Assembly: GCA_020543525.1 (NCBI GenBank)
Contig: JAHYIO010000007.1
Location: 1,302,001 to 1,366,000, forward strand
DNA: 64,000 bases
Direction: 5' to 3'
Source: Coriolopsis trogii
Taxonomy: Eukaryota; Basidiomycota; Agaricomycetes; Polyporales; Polyporaceae
Positions 24,701 to 36,997 of the stretch are shown here, piece by piece (position 1 is the first letter of the stretch; every line of letters begins with the position of its first letter). The notes under the pieces are model-generated. The model searched no databases. It was not told where the DNA came from and saw nothing but the letters and a program-made list of their open reading frames with translations. The position numbers and the translations under genes are program-made.

Positions 24701-27700
24701 GAAGTGAATCGTTCACTGAAGGATCAAGTCATTCTCCACACAGTTCTTCCCGGTCTCAGCAGGGTCTGCGCAGGACGGCACTTGAGGGTTTTCACATGTC
24801 ATCTTGAATAAAGAAGTTATGAGGTCGAGGACATACCTTCAATCCGACGTAACCCCCGAAACTCTTGCCGAATCCATATGTAGCTTGTCACGCTCTGTAA
24901 ACCACGATCTGAAACGCAGAATGTGAGTCATCTCCACCAATAACATAACCATATGCTGCGATCAAGGAATAACTTCCATCGAAGCACCGCTACCCGGGAA
25001 TTACCAAGGTGCGGGCTCGACTCGCAGCGTGGGGATATTAGGGACCCTATCGCGTAAATATGCGATGAAGTGCAACAACCTCAATCTGTTCTCCATCTCG
25101 ATCAATTACGCCTCGAGGACGGGTGAAAGGACTCGCACTCGTGGAGAGCAGGGGGTTTCTCTGTCCGTACCGTGATTATACGAACAGGCGAGGCGCCTGC
25201 CCGCGTAGAGACGTCCCGGACACAACGCTTGCGGACAAGCGCATTTCACCTCCACGACAATGTGCCCGTGCCCTTACAGCACCCGACGCGCCACTTCGTC
25301 CCCGAGGGAAAGGTAAAATTCGAAACGGGGACCCTGGGGAGACAGGGCGAAAGACGCTCACCTCAAGCTCTCCGCCGACCTCACTCAGCCTTCTCCCCCA
25401 TTCCACAAGAGCATCCGCATCCGACGAGCACACGCTCGGAGAACCTGGCCATGATGACGACGCCGACTCCGACGGGACGGATGAACGTTGAATCCAGGAC
25501 AAGGACAGTCTGCGCAGGAGCATCTTCTCTTCCCAACGCGTCTTCTACATGTACACTTGGGAAGGCACCCCCGCCCTGTATCTGTACAGCTCTTCCCTTC
25601 GCGCAGATATATGGACGCCGGATAAGAGGGTGTTATCGAGCCTGAGGGGGCCAAGGACAGCGGAAGGTGAGAGCGGCGCTCCCAGGTGCCGAGGATGTAT
25701 AGCGTATAGGGCCCGCCGCCGACAGCGTATCTGACATACACATGTCACTCCCCTCGTCCAAACGAATACCGCGACGCGTCACAGAACCCGTCGCGATTCG
25801 CAAGAACCGCAAGAATGAGGGACCGAGAGGAGGCGGACGGGCGTGAGGGACGCGAGGGGAGGGCAGAGCCCCCTCGTCTGAGCTACGAATAGCGAGCGGG
25901 GGCCCGTGAGACGGGGTATGTTCAATATTCTCGGGAGTGATCGTCAGGGCGCATGACGACACCCTCGCAGGAATTTGTCTCCCTGGCCTGCCCTTCCCTC
26001 GTCCTCGTCCCCGCCGTCCGTCCCGATCAACCGCGTGGGTGCCGTCTGGCATTTCGACATTCCGTTCTCTTCTCCACGGGCGGAAAGCGGGAAGTGGGTG
26101 TTGCGGGAGAACAGACGAGCAGGACGGATGCTCACCATTGGCTGGGGAAACCCTCTTGTCCGACATACTTTCCCCGATACGATGTCCGCTTTCGGCGACG
26201 GTGTCTTGTCCCTCAGGACGCCCCACGCTAAGGGAGGCTCGCGGGCCGGAAAGTGTTCATCCATACTGGCCGCTACCACACCGACATAGGATGCTGAGTA
26301 CGCTCGCGCATGCATGGGCCAGAACTTCAGCGGGTGCATGTGATTGCAGAGGACAGTGAAACGAGTCACGGCAGAGGGAGAGAACGCATTCGTCAATCCA
26401 CTCATCCCGCCAAAGCGAGGAGCACTTCGAGCCCTACTCCGGACTCGAGCCATCTGGCGTCTCGAACAGCATCGGATAGCGGGCGACAGGAGCTGGAGTG
26501 CGTCCACGAGGGCACCGTGTCAGCTGGCCTCGAGAGCGAACCTTGCCTCCCGTGTTCGACGTCGAACCGATTACACCCCACCGGCATCGCATCCAAATTT
26601 ACCAATGCGCCGGACGCAGGGCACCCATGAGCCAGATAGGGGACCCCTGTCCTGCTTGTCCTGCTCCCGAGTAATCTCGTGATTTGAAAAGCCTGCGTAC
26701 CAATCAACGGCCCGAAATACCTCTCCGTCGACTGGCCTTCGACCCATTGCGCTGCCTCGCCCACAGGCTGACGACCGCTGACAGTACTCTACTAACCGAC
26801 GTCAGGCAGGTGCACACGTTCATTAATAGCGATGTCCGGATTACGCACGGATGATCAATATCGCTTGGTGGAAAGAAAGGTCTTCTGTGATGCGTCTGGC
26901 AAGTGCCATAACGAATTTGCCTCGAGCATTTCGATGATTTCCCGGGTCCCTCGCGCCACCTGACAAGGACGTCATCTGGCCCTGTCATGTCGTACTAAGC
27001 GGCGAGACATACCTCGCACCGGGACGGACCGACTCACCGATACACACCACCCTCAGGCTCGCTGCGCCAAGAGCAACCACTCGCGCAAGCGGCGTAGGTC
27101 ATGCACCTGTTCGGATCCTCGCCAGGGACGAGGCAAGGCGCCTCGCTCGCGACATTGAGACCACAACATTTGATCACCTCCCCCAGACGAGACGCTCGTA
27201 CCATGCGCCATATGTCGTGCACCATCTATCATCCATCGCACACCGGCTACCTCCCAGCCGGGACGTCCAAGGCATAGTAACCCTGTCGCGTGTGCGTTGA
27301 CTCGACTCGGACGCGCCACGGCCCAAACAGCGGGACCGACCCCGTCACAGCCGATCCGACAACGCCCAACACGTCGCGCGTCAGGTCAAGCACCCAGGCG
27401 CCAGGGGGGGGCTCTTGATCGACTGACTAGAGTCGAAGGGCACAGCACCAAGCAAGTCTAGGCAGCGCAATCTGTCCATGCGTGAGCGGGAGGCACCCAA
27501 CGTGACATGTAAATCTCGTACCACAACACGTCTCACCCGAGGCGCCCTGCACACGCAGCCCTCCTGAGACCGTCTCCGACCTCGGCGGCGCGTGCGTCCA
27601 GTCATCCGTTCCCACCAACTTCTTCTCCAACCGCCCGGGGTCGTTCATGCGCCGGTGGTGCGTCGAGTTCTCGTGCTCCAATGGCGTCGTGGTTACGGCT

Positions 27701-28194
27701 ACGTGTCCAGATTATGCGGACCGAGTCACTGAGGAGATCCGCCTATGCGACAACTGCAAGATATCCACATTACATGGAGGATCTGGCGCCCAGTCGGGCG
27801 ACATTGACATTGCCAAAAGAGTGTTGTCCGGGTATTCCTTCACAGCAGAGGAGCGAATAGGCCCAGGAATGCGCCGCAGGACCCTTGCTACGGACGCGAG
27901 TATGGAGGATACCTATGGCCGGAACTCGTGGGTCGCATGCGTAGTGTCTCCGTGCGTTGCGCAGGCGGCAGCAGCAAGGATGAACAAGGAACGGCTGTCG
28001 GTGGCACTGTGTAGATTGATCGGCGAGCACGGGACGGGAGAAGGGCAAATGGAGGGACAGACATGCGACAACTCGGCAACTCGCAACACAGGGATCACGA
28101 TGCTGACTAGGTGCGGTGAACCAGGACTACACATGGCAACGCAACGAACATGTTGTGAGCATTCCTAATCCCAAAGGATCCATTCCAGGCCAAA

Positions 28195-29265
28195 AAAAAT
28201 ACTGCACGTACATTTAGGAGCTGCAGTACTCCGCCCACTCCGCCCACCCCACTCAAGTGACCAACAGGGCGGTGAAGAGCCTTTTATCAAGTGACAGGCG
28301 GGCAAGTCGCCAAATCGTGAACACCACGGGCAGACCAGTGGAACCAGGGTCTTCGTGCCATCCGTTTCCAGTCTCGATCGTGCAAGCCATGCTCGTGGTG
28401 CGAGTACGTCAACGTGGGGCGCAAGCGGCCGTCGCCCTCCTCGGCCAGGAGATCCATCATGTGGGAGGCGGGCGTATCAGGAGTCGAGCGTGCATAAATG
28501 ATGATCAGGCGCGTCGATAGCGTCCGCCCACCACGACACGATCAACGACCACCCCGCTACACCATCGGCCTCCAAAGACAGAGCTGTTTCTAGGAGATCG
28601 TGGAAAGCTCGTACCGACCGAGTTCCCCAACGCCTCGCCCACGGATCATTGCAAGAGAGACAAGTGTCCCGGATATGTATGGGAAGACATGGCGACTGTG
28701 TGAGCGTCAGGAACCCCTCAAACCATAGCATGCACCAGGAAAAATACTGACCAGCACGCACTTGGTGTTTCCACAAAAAACACGCGCAGTTGGGGAACCG
28801 CAGCCCCGCGCCCACCCCGCCGAACTGACCGACAGGGCGACGGGGGTGTGTGTGCCAGAATGGCGCGCCGTCACGTTGCGACTTGCGGGAGACGGACAGA
28901 TAAGGGTAAGAGCGTGCATGACGAGGATCAGGATCAGGCGCGTTTCCGCATAGCACGGCATGATCAACGACCATCGCGCGTTGTCGGGCCCATTCTACCG
29001 CTCCATCGTCGGCCTCCATATGTGGCCGCTCCGGTCTCGGGAGGAACATCAAGGCAAGAGTGTTGGTGCGGTTTAGACGGAATGGCCAAGAGCATCAGAT
29101 GGATCACAGGCAGACGAGCTCGTACCGAGGGTGTCGGCAGCGCCTCGCTCTTGATTCATTGCAAGGAGAGGAGGTCCCGGGGATGTCTGAAGAGGCATGG
29201 CGGCTGCGAGCGCATCAGAAAACCTCAGAACACATAGCATACACTCGGGGACATACTGACCAGCG
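28195..29265. repeat. diverged direct tandem duplication, unit about 0.42-0.55 kb
   Basis: Matching landmarks occur in order in both halves. Poly-A followed by TACTG is at 28194 and 28740, and CCGACAGGGCG-like text is at about 28260 and 28830. ATCAGGCGCG is at 28504 and 28933, ATCAACGACC at 28541 and 28962, and ATTGCAAG-AGAG at about 28650 and 29157. The changing offset shows indels. The content is not recognisable; no coding frame is shared by both units. Confidence 0.65.
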
Positions 29266-32200
29266 TGCCATGAGCGCTACTAATCTCCGGACGGCATTCA
29301 GTCGTCACTGTATTGCAGGCGGCGAGATATTGAAAGACGTTTCGTGCTTCATCCAGCCGGCAGAGCAGCATCGGGAGTGAATGTATCGGGGGCGGTACTG
29401 CAGTAGGACCTAGAGGTAGATACGATTACCCGAAAGTCGTAGACGACGACGAACCTCCCATCGCTCCGCGCCGGCAAGAATCACTGGGACTGCGAGCCGA
29501 TGGTAAGACCGGTGGCATGTGGTAGACAGTCCTGTCCAGTTTGCTGCTGCGCCAAGGAGAAGACTCGGAATCCGCGGCGCGTCTGACGCTTCCGCGAGTG
29601 TCGTGCAGAACGAGACGCGTGCAAAGGCGTCTCTACGCTGGACAGGATGGCCGAAGAGCACGGGTTTGGGCATCGTCAACGTCAAGAGTCTCCGCAGACG
29701 TCGCAAAAGCAGGTCAGAAGCAAGTGACAAAAGATATATGAGATGCGGCGGAAGTGGGAGAGAGAGCGAGGGAGCGGGGACGGGGACGCCACGAAGAGTC
29801 GCATCGACTGGATTGAGCCGTCGCAGAGTTACCCACGTGGCGCCCACAGGTCAAATTCGGTCACAGGTCACACGGGCGCCGGTACAATGCAATCGAGATC
29901 CCGCGAAGCTTGCGGCTATCTAGTCTAAATCCCGGTGCCGCTCGGCGATCCCTGGGATGGGCGCTCGGCGTGGTTCTGTGTCCTCCCAAACCCCTCTGCG
30001 CTGTCACCTCCACCCGCCCTCTTCTCACATGCGCCCCTCGTTGTGCGTGCTCGTGACGTGGTGACGACACTCTGAGCAGAGATAGCATGCGAACATACGT
30101 CCCGACACGGCCTCTTCGTCTCCCCATGGACGACCCGCCCTGTCGCCGCCACCTCTCGCGCACGTCCTTGTAGTCGTCTACTGGTGGCGGCGGCGTACGC
30201 TCCATGCGCCAGACCACGCGCCCGCCCAACGTCACGGGTGTCCACGCAGCGACCGATCTGCCCCCGCTCCCGACTCGCTGGAGTCTATCGATCGCTTGGG
30301 ACGTCGCCTCCAAACTCTAATTCGCGCCGACAGCGGGAGGATCTTACGTTCGCCGCCTCAGCTCTGCCCTGTCGCGCCGCTGACATTGAATTGCATCCAC
30401 GCGGACCACGCCATCGCTGGGACGTCACACGGCCCGCTCTCGGCTTTCTCGGGCACTACCCATACCATCTCGTCCCTTGACATGGACGGGAGGACGATCG
30501 CCCAGACAGATGCCTCGACGTGGCCGAAACCCAGGCATGTGGTCCTCAGACAGCTAGGCACCCGCACGTCACCCTCAGACAGCACGGATTTGCGTCATGT
30601 GTCCTGAACACACTCCTCCCCTCGTCCCTCTACGACTCTGATAGCTGCACGGATCCTGGGCCGCCGCCCTCTGTGCGCAGACTGTGGCTTCCGTCGCGGC
30701 CGTCGCGGTGGGCTCTCAGCTGGGTGCCTTGTCTCCCATGGCTGGCGATCTTCCAGGGAATCATCGTCTATCGCCAGAGCTACTCTTCGGCTCCCCTCCT
30801 TCCACGCCTCCGTCCTGTGATCCTCCACGCCCCGGCCCCCCGCCGACGCCCAATCCGTCTCGGCCTCTTCCAACGCACCACCCAACGCGCCCCGCACACC
30901 CAGCACCCACCTGATCTCCCCCACTCTTCCCCCGGCCGCGGTCGTGCATCGGCGGAGTGACAGAGGGGGCGGACCAGATCGCTCCACGCTGCTCGTGCAC
31001 TGCGGCAGACGTGCGAGGTCCCCAACTGCACCCGACTCGGATCCTCGCCATCACGAATCAGCCGGTGTCGACGGACGAAGCCCCGCTCAGTCCCCGTCCC
31101 CTTCCTTTCCTATATTGCTCTCTTTTTCGGATCTCTGGACGACGACAGAGACGACAACGCGAACGGCAAGTGCGCACAACCGGAACACCGAAAGCGGTGA
31201 CATCTTGTGCCACATACGACCACGCCCTCTTCTGCCCATACGTCCACCCCTTCGCCGTCCTCGTGCGGGCGCCCGCCCTGCGTTCTCCTCGTCTCCTCGC
31301 ACCGCCGGCGTTTCCATTCCCATACACGGCTCCTCCGATAATGATAAGCCTCGCTTCCCTCCAGCCCCCTCGACCTCCGCTCTACCTACACCTGCCCATC
31401 CCGGCATCCACCCAGATACGCTCCCACCACCTCGACTCGAACAAGGCCCTCGCCCGTCCTGGCACAAAACGCTCTCGGGGGCCATGGGCGAGGCAGAGGG
31501 GCGACGCACGGAAGTGAGCCACCTTCTGTCTTCTGTGGTTTGATAGACTGCCTGCCGTCCACACCAGAACGCCAGAACTGGGCCAGAACTCAAGGCTGCA
31601 AGCGCCGGCACTGATCAGCGCGACACCCTCAGGCTGCTGCGGGGCACGTCGCCACATTCATCCGTCCAGCCCTCCGCGTTCAAGTACCGAGCACATGTGA
31701 GCCAAGTCCGAGGAGCAGAGTCGCACGATATGCACGTGCGCACGCGCACGACACGCTCCCGCAAATCCTTCCACGGACCCTGGACCCTGCTGCCTGAGCT
31801 CGCTCTCCAGATATTCGGATTCTTCTCTTTCATGTCCGACTATTCCTCCCGCGCCGTGCCGCTCCGTCCCATAATTGCCTCGAACCTTCTCTACGTGACC
31901 CCGTTCCCCATTCCCCATTCCCCAAAGCCCATCGCCGAGGCTAGAGCTCAGAACCTCCGAACGCGAACCGCGCCCTCGTGTACATTCAAGTCGCACTCGA
32001 CACATGGAGAACCCAAGAACCAAGAACCAAGGACGCAATCCGATCACGCATAGCCCTCTCCTTTTCCGCTCCCTGCGTCAGTATGCGGTCACCGACCCTC
32101 GATGGCAGGTCGGAGGATCGACCGCGAGGCGCAGCGCAGGCTCGATGGTCCCAAAAGAACGTGTCCCGTGTCGCTGACGTCGACGCTCCAGACCCGACTG

Positions 32201-33421
32201 CCCACGTACTCGAAGCTCGAAGCCATGAGGCGGATCGCCATCTGGTGGATCCTCCGATCCTCCCCTTCCGTCCGTCCACTCCTATTGTCCGCGCTGACCG
32301 TTCGCCGTTCAAGTTCGTCGTTCCCCGTTCCCAGTTCGGTATCGTCGGCACCGTCTCTCCATTCGGCACCCCCTCCGCCCATGCTGATGGTCCCGCACAC
32401 GGTATCCCCATTCCCCCGAATCTCATCTCTGTGGGTGCCCCGCGCGTCCGCGTCTCCGACGCCTTCTTCCCGCCCCCCTTTTGTCTTGTCCTCCTCAATG
32501 GTACCCACTCTCTTTCCCTGTCCTGTTTCCACGCGCACCCACACACGCGACGCGCCGCGTGCCCGTCCGCACATGGCTCGGCGCTCAGCTGGGCGGGGGA
32601 AAAGGCCTACAGTAGATAATAATGCCATTATGGGATCCACCCAACCCAGAAGAGCCGAACACGACCACAATCACTGATGATCAGCGCGCGGATCCTCTCG
32701 AAGGTCGCCCGCCGCGCTCACCGTCGCGAAGACGACAACGACAACAAGACAACAAAACCACACACAAAAGAACAGAAAGACGTGCCAACGGATGACCTGC
32801 GAGTGAACCAACCGTAGTACGTGCTGGGAGGGCTACAACAGTCCAGGATGGGCAACTGGCCACACGCCCCACACATGTCCACACGTGTCCTTTTGTTCGG
32901 GCTTCCTCCAAAGACTCGGACCATGACTTCACCCCACAGCCTGTATTATTATAGTGGGAGATCCGGACACGTGCCGGGCGGTTACCAATGAGGCGACAAT
33001 GCAGGCAAATCTCGAGCTCCTTGCAGGGCTCCGGCGAAGGACATCTAGAAAAAAAAGGGGGGAAGCGGGTCGTTTGGGTCGCGCGAGACGCGGCACGGCG
33101 GGGATCTGCATGTGAGAGCCCGAGCCAGCTCGGGCGAAGTCGCCAGTCAGGTTTACGGTACGGGTTGGCTATACATAGCAGCCGGTGTCTACCAGCTGCA
33201 GCGTGTCCCCGTGTCTCGCAGTCTGCTGCAGCGCTAGCTGGCTCTGGCCATGTTGTCATCCCCGAGCCGACTGCGGTCGTTGACTTGGTCTCTGGAGGCA
33301 GCCAGTGGTCGTACAATGTATGAAGTCGTGAAGTAGTACGTATGTCAGGCTCAGCGTCAGCATCAACAGCAACAGCAACATTGACACACGCAATACAGAA
33401 ATACCTACGACGCAAGACAAA

Positions 33422-33437
33422 GGGGGGGGGGGGGGGG
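33422..33437. repeat. mononucleotide G run (16 G)
   Basis: Sixteen consecutive G follow an A-rich run. The length is likely polymorphic or sequencing-sensitive. Confidence 0.9.
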
Positions 33438-35200
33438 CGCGGCTCTCAATCCCAATTACAATTGCAACCGCTTGAGCGCGCGGATGCTCTGAGTGAATAT
33501 CGAATCCGGATCCGGCTGACACGTACACTGACGTGCGGGTGGGTGGGCGAGAAGACGAGGATCCCCGGCGGGCTGTTCGCCGATCACTGGCGACAATCCC
33601 TCGAGAGGACCTGAGCGAAGACCCCCTAGGCCGAGACCTCCTGCAGCGCCCTCTAAGCCTCAAGTCCTTCCTTCTTCCGACCCATCCTAGGCCCTGCATT
33701 TGGATATCCGTCGTGAGGCGCGAGGCGCGAAAGTGGGATGGTAAAATGGCAGAGGGGTCAAAGGGTCTTGGGCGGTGGCCGTGGGCCACATGCGCGCAAA
33801 TGTGGACGTGGAACTGTGCTTGCACGGACACGGGAATGTGGAGGACGCGTGGACGGTGGGAAAAACGGCCGCGACCTCCAACCCGAAACCCCACTTCCTC
33901 CGGGCTTGCTTCGGGGGTGTCCATGTAGAACTCGATATCCCAGCTCTCCCATGAGACCATCGCGTATACTGCGTCCCTGTATGCAGAAGCCGCATAGTCA
34001 ACGTTCAACACTGACGCGCTGGTGCCATGGCATGTACCGCTGCGGCGAAACCTTGCAAGATCGGCCGATCGGCCCACAGGCGACTCGTCCGCAACGGGTC
34101 CATGCGCGAACGACGATACGATACGAGATCGTCATCGCATACCCACCGATCGCAAGCTCGCCACACACACCGCACACCGCACATCGCACACCGCATCGGA
34201 CTCGCACCCGCTCTGACGCGCGCTCTGCACCGGGGTGCATCAAACCTCGCCAGACCCGCAGTGTACCCCCGGACTCGGCAGCCCCGAAGATCCAGAGAAC
34301 GTGGACGCACCTGATCCGCCCAGCGCGAGCGCAGCGAGACCACAACATCAACGGTTGCGATGCGATGCAGCTCGTTCCGAGCTTCTCCTCCCCCCTCACT
34401 GTCAGGAAGGGATGGAGGCCTGGAACGCCCTGAACCGGAGGATGTTGCGAGAGGAACAGCCCATTCGATCGCGAGACGGTGGCACCCGAGTGCACCGTCT
34501 GGCTTCGCTCGCTCCCGCCCTAAGCCGCCCTTCTCGAGCGGTCCGCCAACGGCCCATCCCGATGAGCCCTGCACGTGCGCACATCACCGAAAAGTTCGAA
34601 CCTCGTAGGATCCCCCCCATTACCCTTGCCACGATCGGCAGGTCTGACCGCCCCCACGACTGGCCTCGATCGGGCGGAAAGAAGAAGTCGACGCGTCGTG
34701 CTGCGCTGCCCGCTCGGCCGGGGCGTCGAAGCACGCACGGGGTAACGTAAGGGAGAAGACGGAACAGGCGAGTGGCGAGCAACACACACACCCAGCCCCA
34801 AACACCTCCCGCGGCGTCGCGGTCCGCCTCCGCGCGCGCGTGTCCGTATGATCAAGCTTGAAGAGCCACACAGCCGCGCGCGCGCGATCCAGTCCCGCGT
34901 TCGTGGCTTACCGGCGACGGCCTCGCGCGCGCGCGTGGTTGTGATGTGTCGTAGGGATTTGGAATTTAATCCGGCATGTCCAGGGTAGGAACGCGTGTGC
35001 GGGCCGTTGGATGTCCAGACACTAGCCAAGCGTATCCGGACTCCTGTCGCACCATGTCGCGCCACGGTTCACGTAAAGGCAAGGGGGCATGTATCGCTGA
35101 GTTTCCTGCACTAGTGCAGTGTGCAGCATGTGGGGGTTGGCAGATCCGTTCAACAGTCAACAGGCCGGACAGAATGGGTTGATGGAGAGGCACTAGTCCA

Positions 35201-35229
35201 GAGACAGAGACAGAGACAGAGACAGAGAG
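35201..35229. repeat. GACAGA microsatellite
   Basis: Nearly five hexanucleotide units lie in tandem within the gene-poor interval. Confidence 0.9.
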
Positions 35230-35765
35230 CCATGGGCTGGTGCGGTGCCTGGGTCTTCCAAGACGGGCGTTGCCTCCGCGCCATCGTCGACATACGTCCA
35301 TTGCAAGCGTAACTGTCGCGCCGCGGCGCAGGCGTCGGACCTCTGTGCGTCGCCACCCCGCCACCCCGCGAGGCCGATGAGAGACCGGAGCGAGACGGCG
35401 GCGAGCGTCGCCGCGCGAGATTCGAGCGTGCTCTTCGCCTTCTCACAGCGAGCAGCGAGACCGCCACGGATCTCGCTAGAATAGTTCCACACGTCGCCCT
35501 GTGCTTGCGTTTGCGTTTGCGCGTGCGAGATCTGCTGCCAGGTAACGCGCACTGGTTCCCGGCGTGGGCCCGGGCTGTCTGTCGCTCGCGATGGAGACCG
35601 TGGACGAGGGGTGGACAGGCCGGTGCCTCCGATCGGGAGAATCACGCCTGCCTGTAAAGTTCATGCAGGATGGAATGACGTCGCCGGGCCTCATGCCGCT
35701 GTCCGAGAGTCCTGCGCGTTGCCATCGCCGTACACGGCGTACATAGACCACGTCCCAGCGATGCC

Positions 35766-35793
35766 CGTCGTCGTCGTCGTCGTCGTTGTCGTC
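35766..35793. repeat. GTC trinucleotide microsatellite
   Basis: About nine CGT/GTC units with one interruption lie in the GC-rich gene-poor interval. Confidence 0.9.
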
Positions 35794-36940
35794 CGATTCC
35801 CCTGTTTCGCGTTGATGTGCCGGTTCGATAACTCACCTCGTACTCGCGCGCGAGAGTGGAATAGAGGCTTGCGTGCAGGGTCGCGGCGGTGTTCAGCTTC
35901 GTCGCAGAGCTTGTATGCGCCTTCCCGGATGGAGGGCGAGCGCAGGTTGGGCCTTTGAGAGACATATGCGCGCAGGGGCGGCGGGAGAGCGGGCTTCGAG
36001 CTCAGAGAGGCACAGCGGGAGTCGATTGCGGCTATCGCAGAGTCGATATGCACCCATTCCATTGCAAAGGTCCGTGCGCGAGCGAGCGGGACTCGCAGGG
36101 AAGGGCGAGGAGGCACGGACGGGCGAGAGGAGGGCGCTGCAGGGAGGGAGTCCGAGGCCGGAGGCGAGGGAGAGGGGTGAGGAACGGATGGAGGACGATG
36201 TGCGAGCGATATCGGCGGGTGCCAGATCGTCGGCGTGGAGCGCGCGCCGGATGGGGGAAGACGATTCCGGCCGGCTGGGAGCGCAGATCAGTTCTGGGAC
36301 GACGAGCGCGACAATCCCGTCCGCACTGGGCTTGACTCACCACCGGCCATCCATCCAGCTCATCATCGTCCGTATCTGCATGTGGCCATCTATCCGAGCC
36401 ATGTCCGTGTCCCATGGCCACATCCGCATCGATGTGCAGATAGGAGCGGACAGGGGGTTCTGCCACCGTCGTGCGAACTGCGGTAGGTGTGTATGTGACC
36501 TCCGGTGGGCAGAGAGGGCAGCCAAGGGCGCGCTGTGGGTGTGCGGGCGCGAATCGCGACGATATCCAACAACGTCCGGGAGACGAGGGTCGTGGCGTGG
36601 TGAAGAGTGAATTGGGGAGCTGCTATTCGCGCACGGCGAGCTGAATACGGAATTCATCGACGGTGGCCATCTCCTGCGCAGGACTGGCGTCAGATGGACA
36701 GGTCGCGTCCGTGTCCGTGCCCGCGCCGGCGAAATGGGATGCGAGAGGAAATGGACAAGAAATGGGGGGAGAGTGTCTGGCGCGCAGAGGGAAGGGAAGA
36801 TCTGGAACAAGAAAATCGCTGTCTATTTCCAAACCGGCGTTCCTCGCGATGAACCCTCGCGGCGTCTCTCCCGCTACGTATATTACGGTAGATCATCCCC
36901 TTCCCGCACTATTCACCGCCGCCGCTCCCTCGCAGCGTGC

Positions 36941-36947
36941 TATATAT
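36941..36947 (+). promoter_or_regulatory. TATA-like box of the second C2H2 gene
   Basis: TATATAT lies 51-57 bp upstream of the ATG at 36998. Confidence 0.5.
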
Positions 36948-36997
36948 CCGACCCCTCCGCCCGTTGAGCCCCTCCCCCACCCCAGACCAGCCCTCGC

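Larger units (their letters stand above)
18752..36940. other. long gene-poor interval, GC-rich in its second half
   Basis: This is about 18 kb without a gene I can support. From roughly 25 kb on, many overlapping open frames of 100-270 codons occur on both strands. They are Arg/Pro/Ser-rich and look like by-products of high GC content and rare stops. Contents I can support are a diverged tandem duplication (28195-29265), a G run (33422-33437) and two microsatellites (35201-35229, 35766-35793). A line in the frame at 31697 (LLPELALQIFGF) resembles an F-box helix, but nothing around it supports a gene. Confidence 0.5.

Noticed and set aside
31697..32053. Possible F-box helix (LLPELALQIFGF)
   Set aside because: It is a single short match with no extended LRR region and no similarity to the three F-box-like loci in the window.
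31658..34077. Many 130-273-codon frames on both strands
   Set aside because: The region is GC-rich with few stops. The frames overlap one another, are Arg/Pro/Ser-biased, and show no family motif or shared splice structure.
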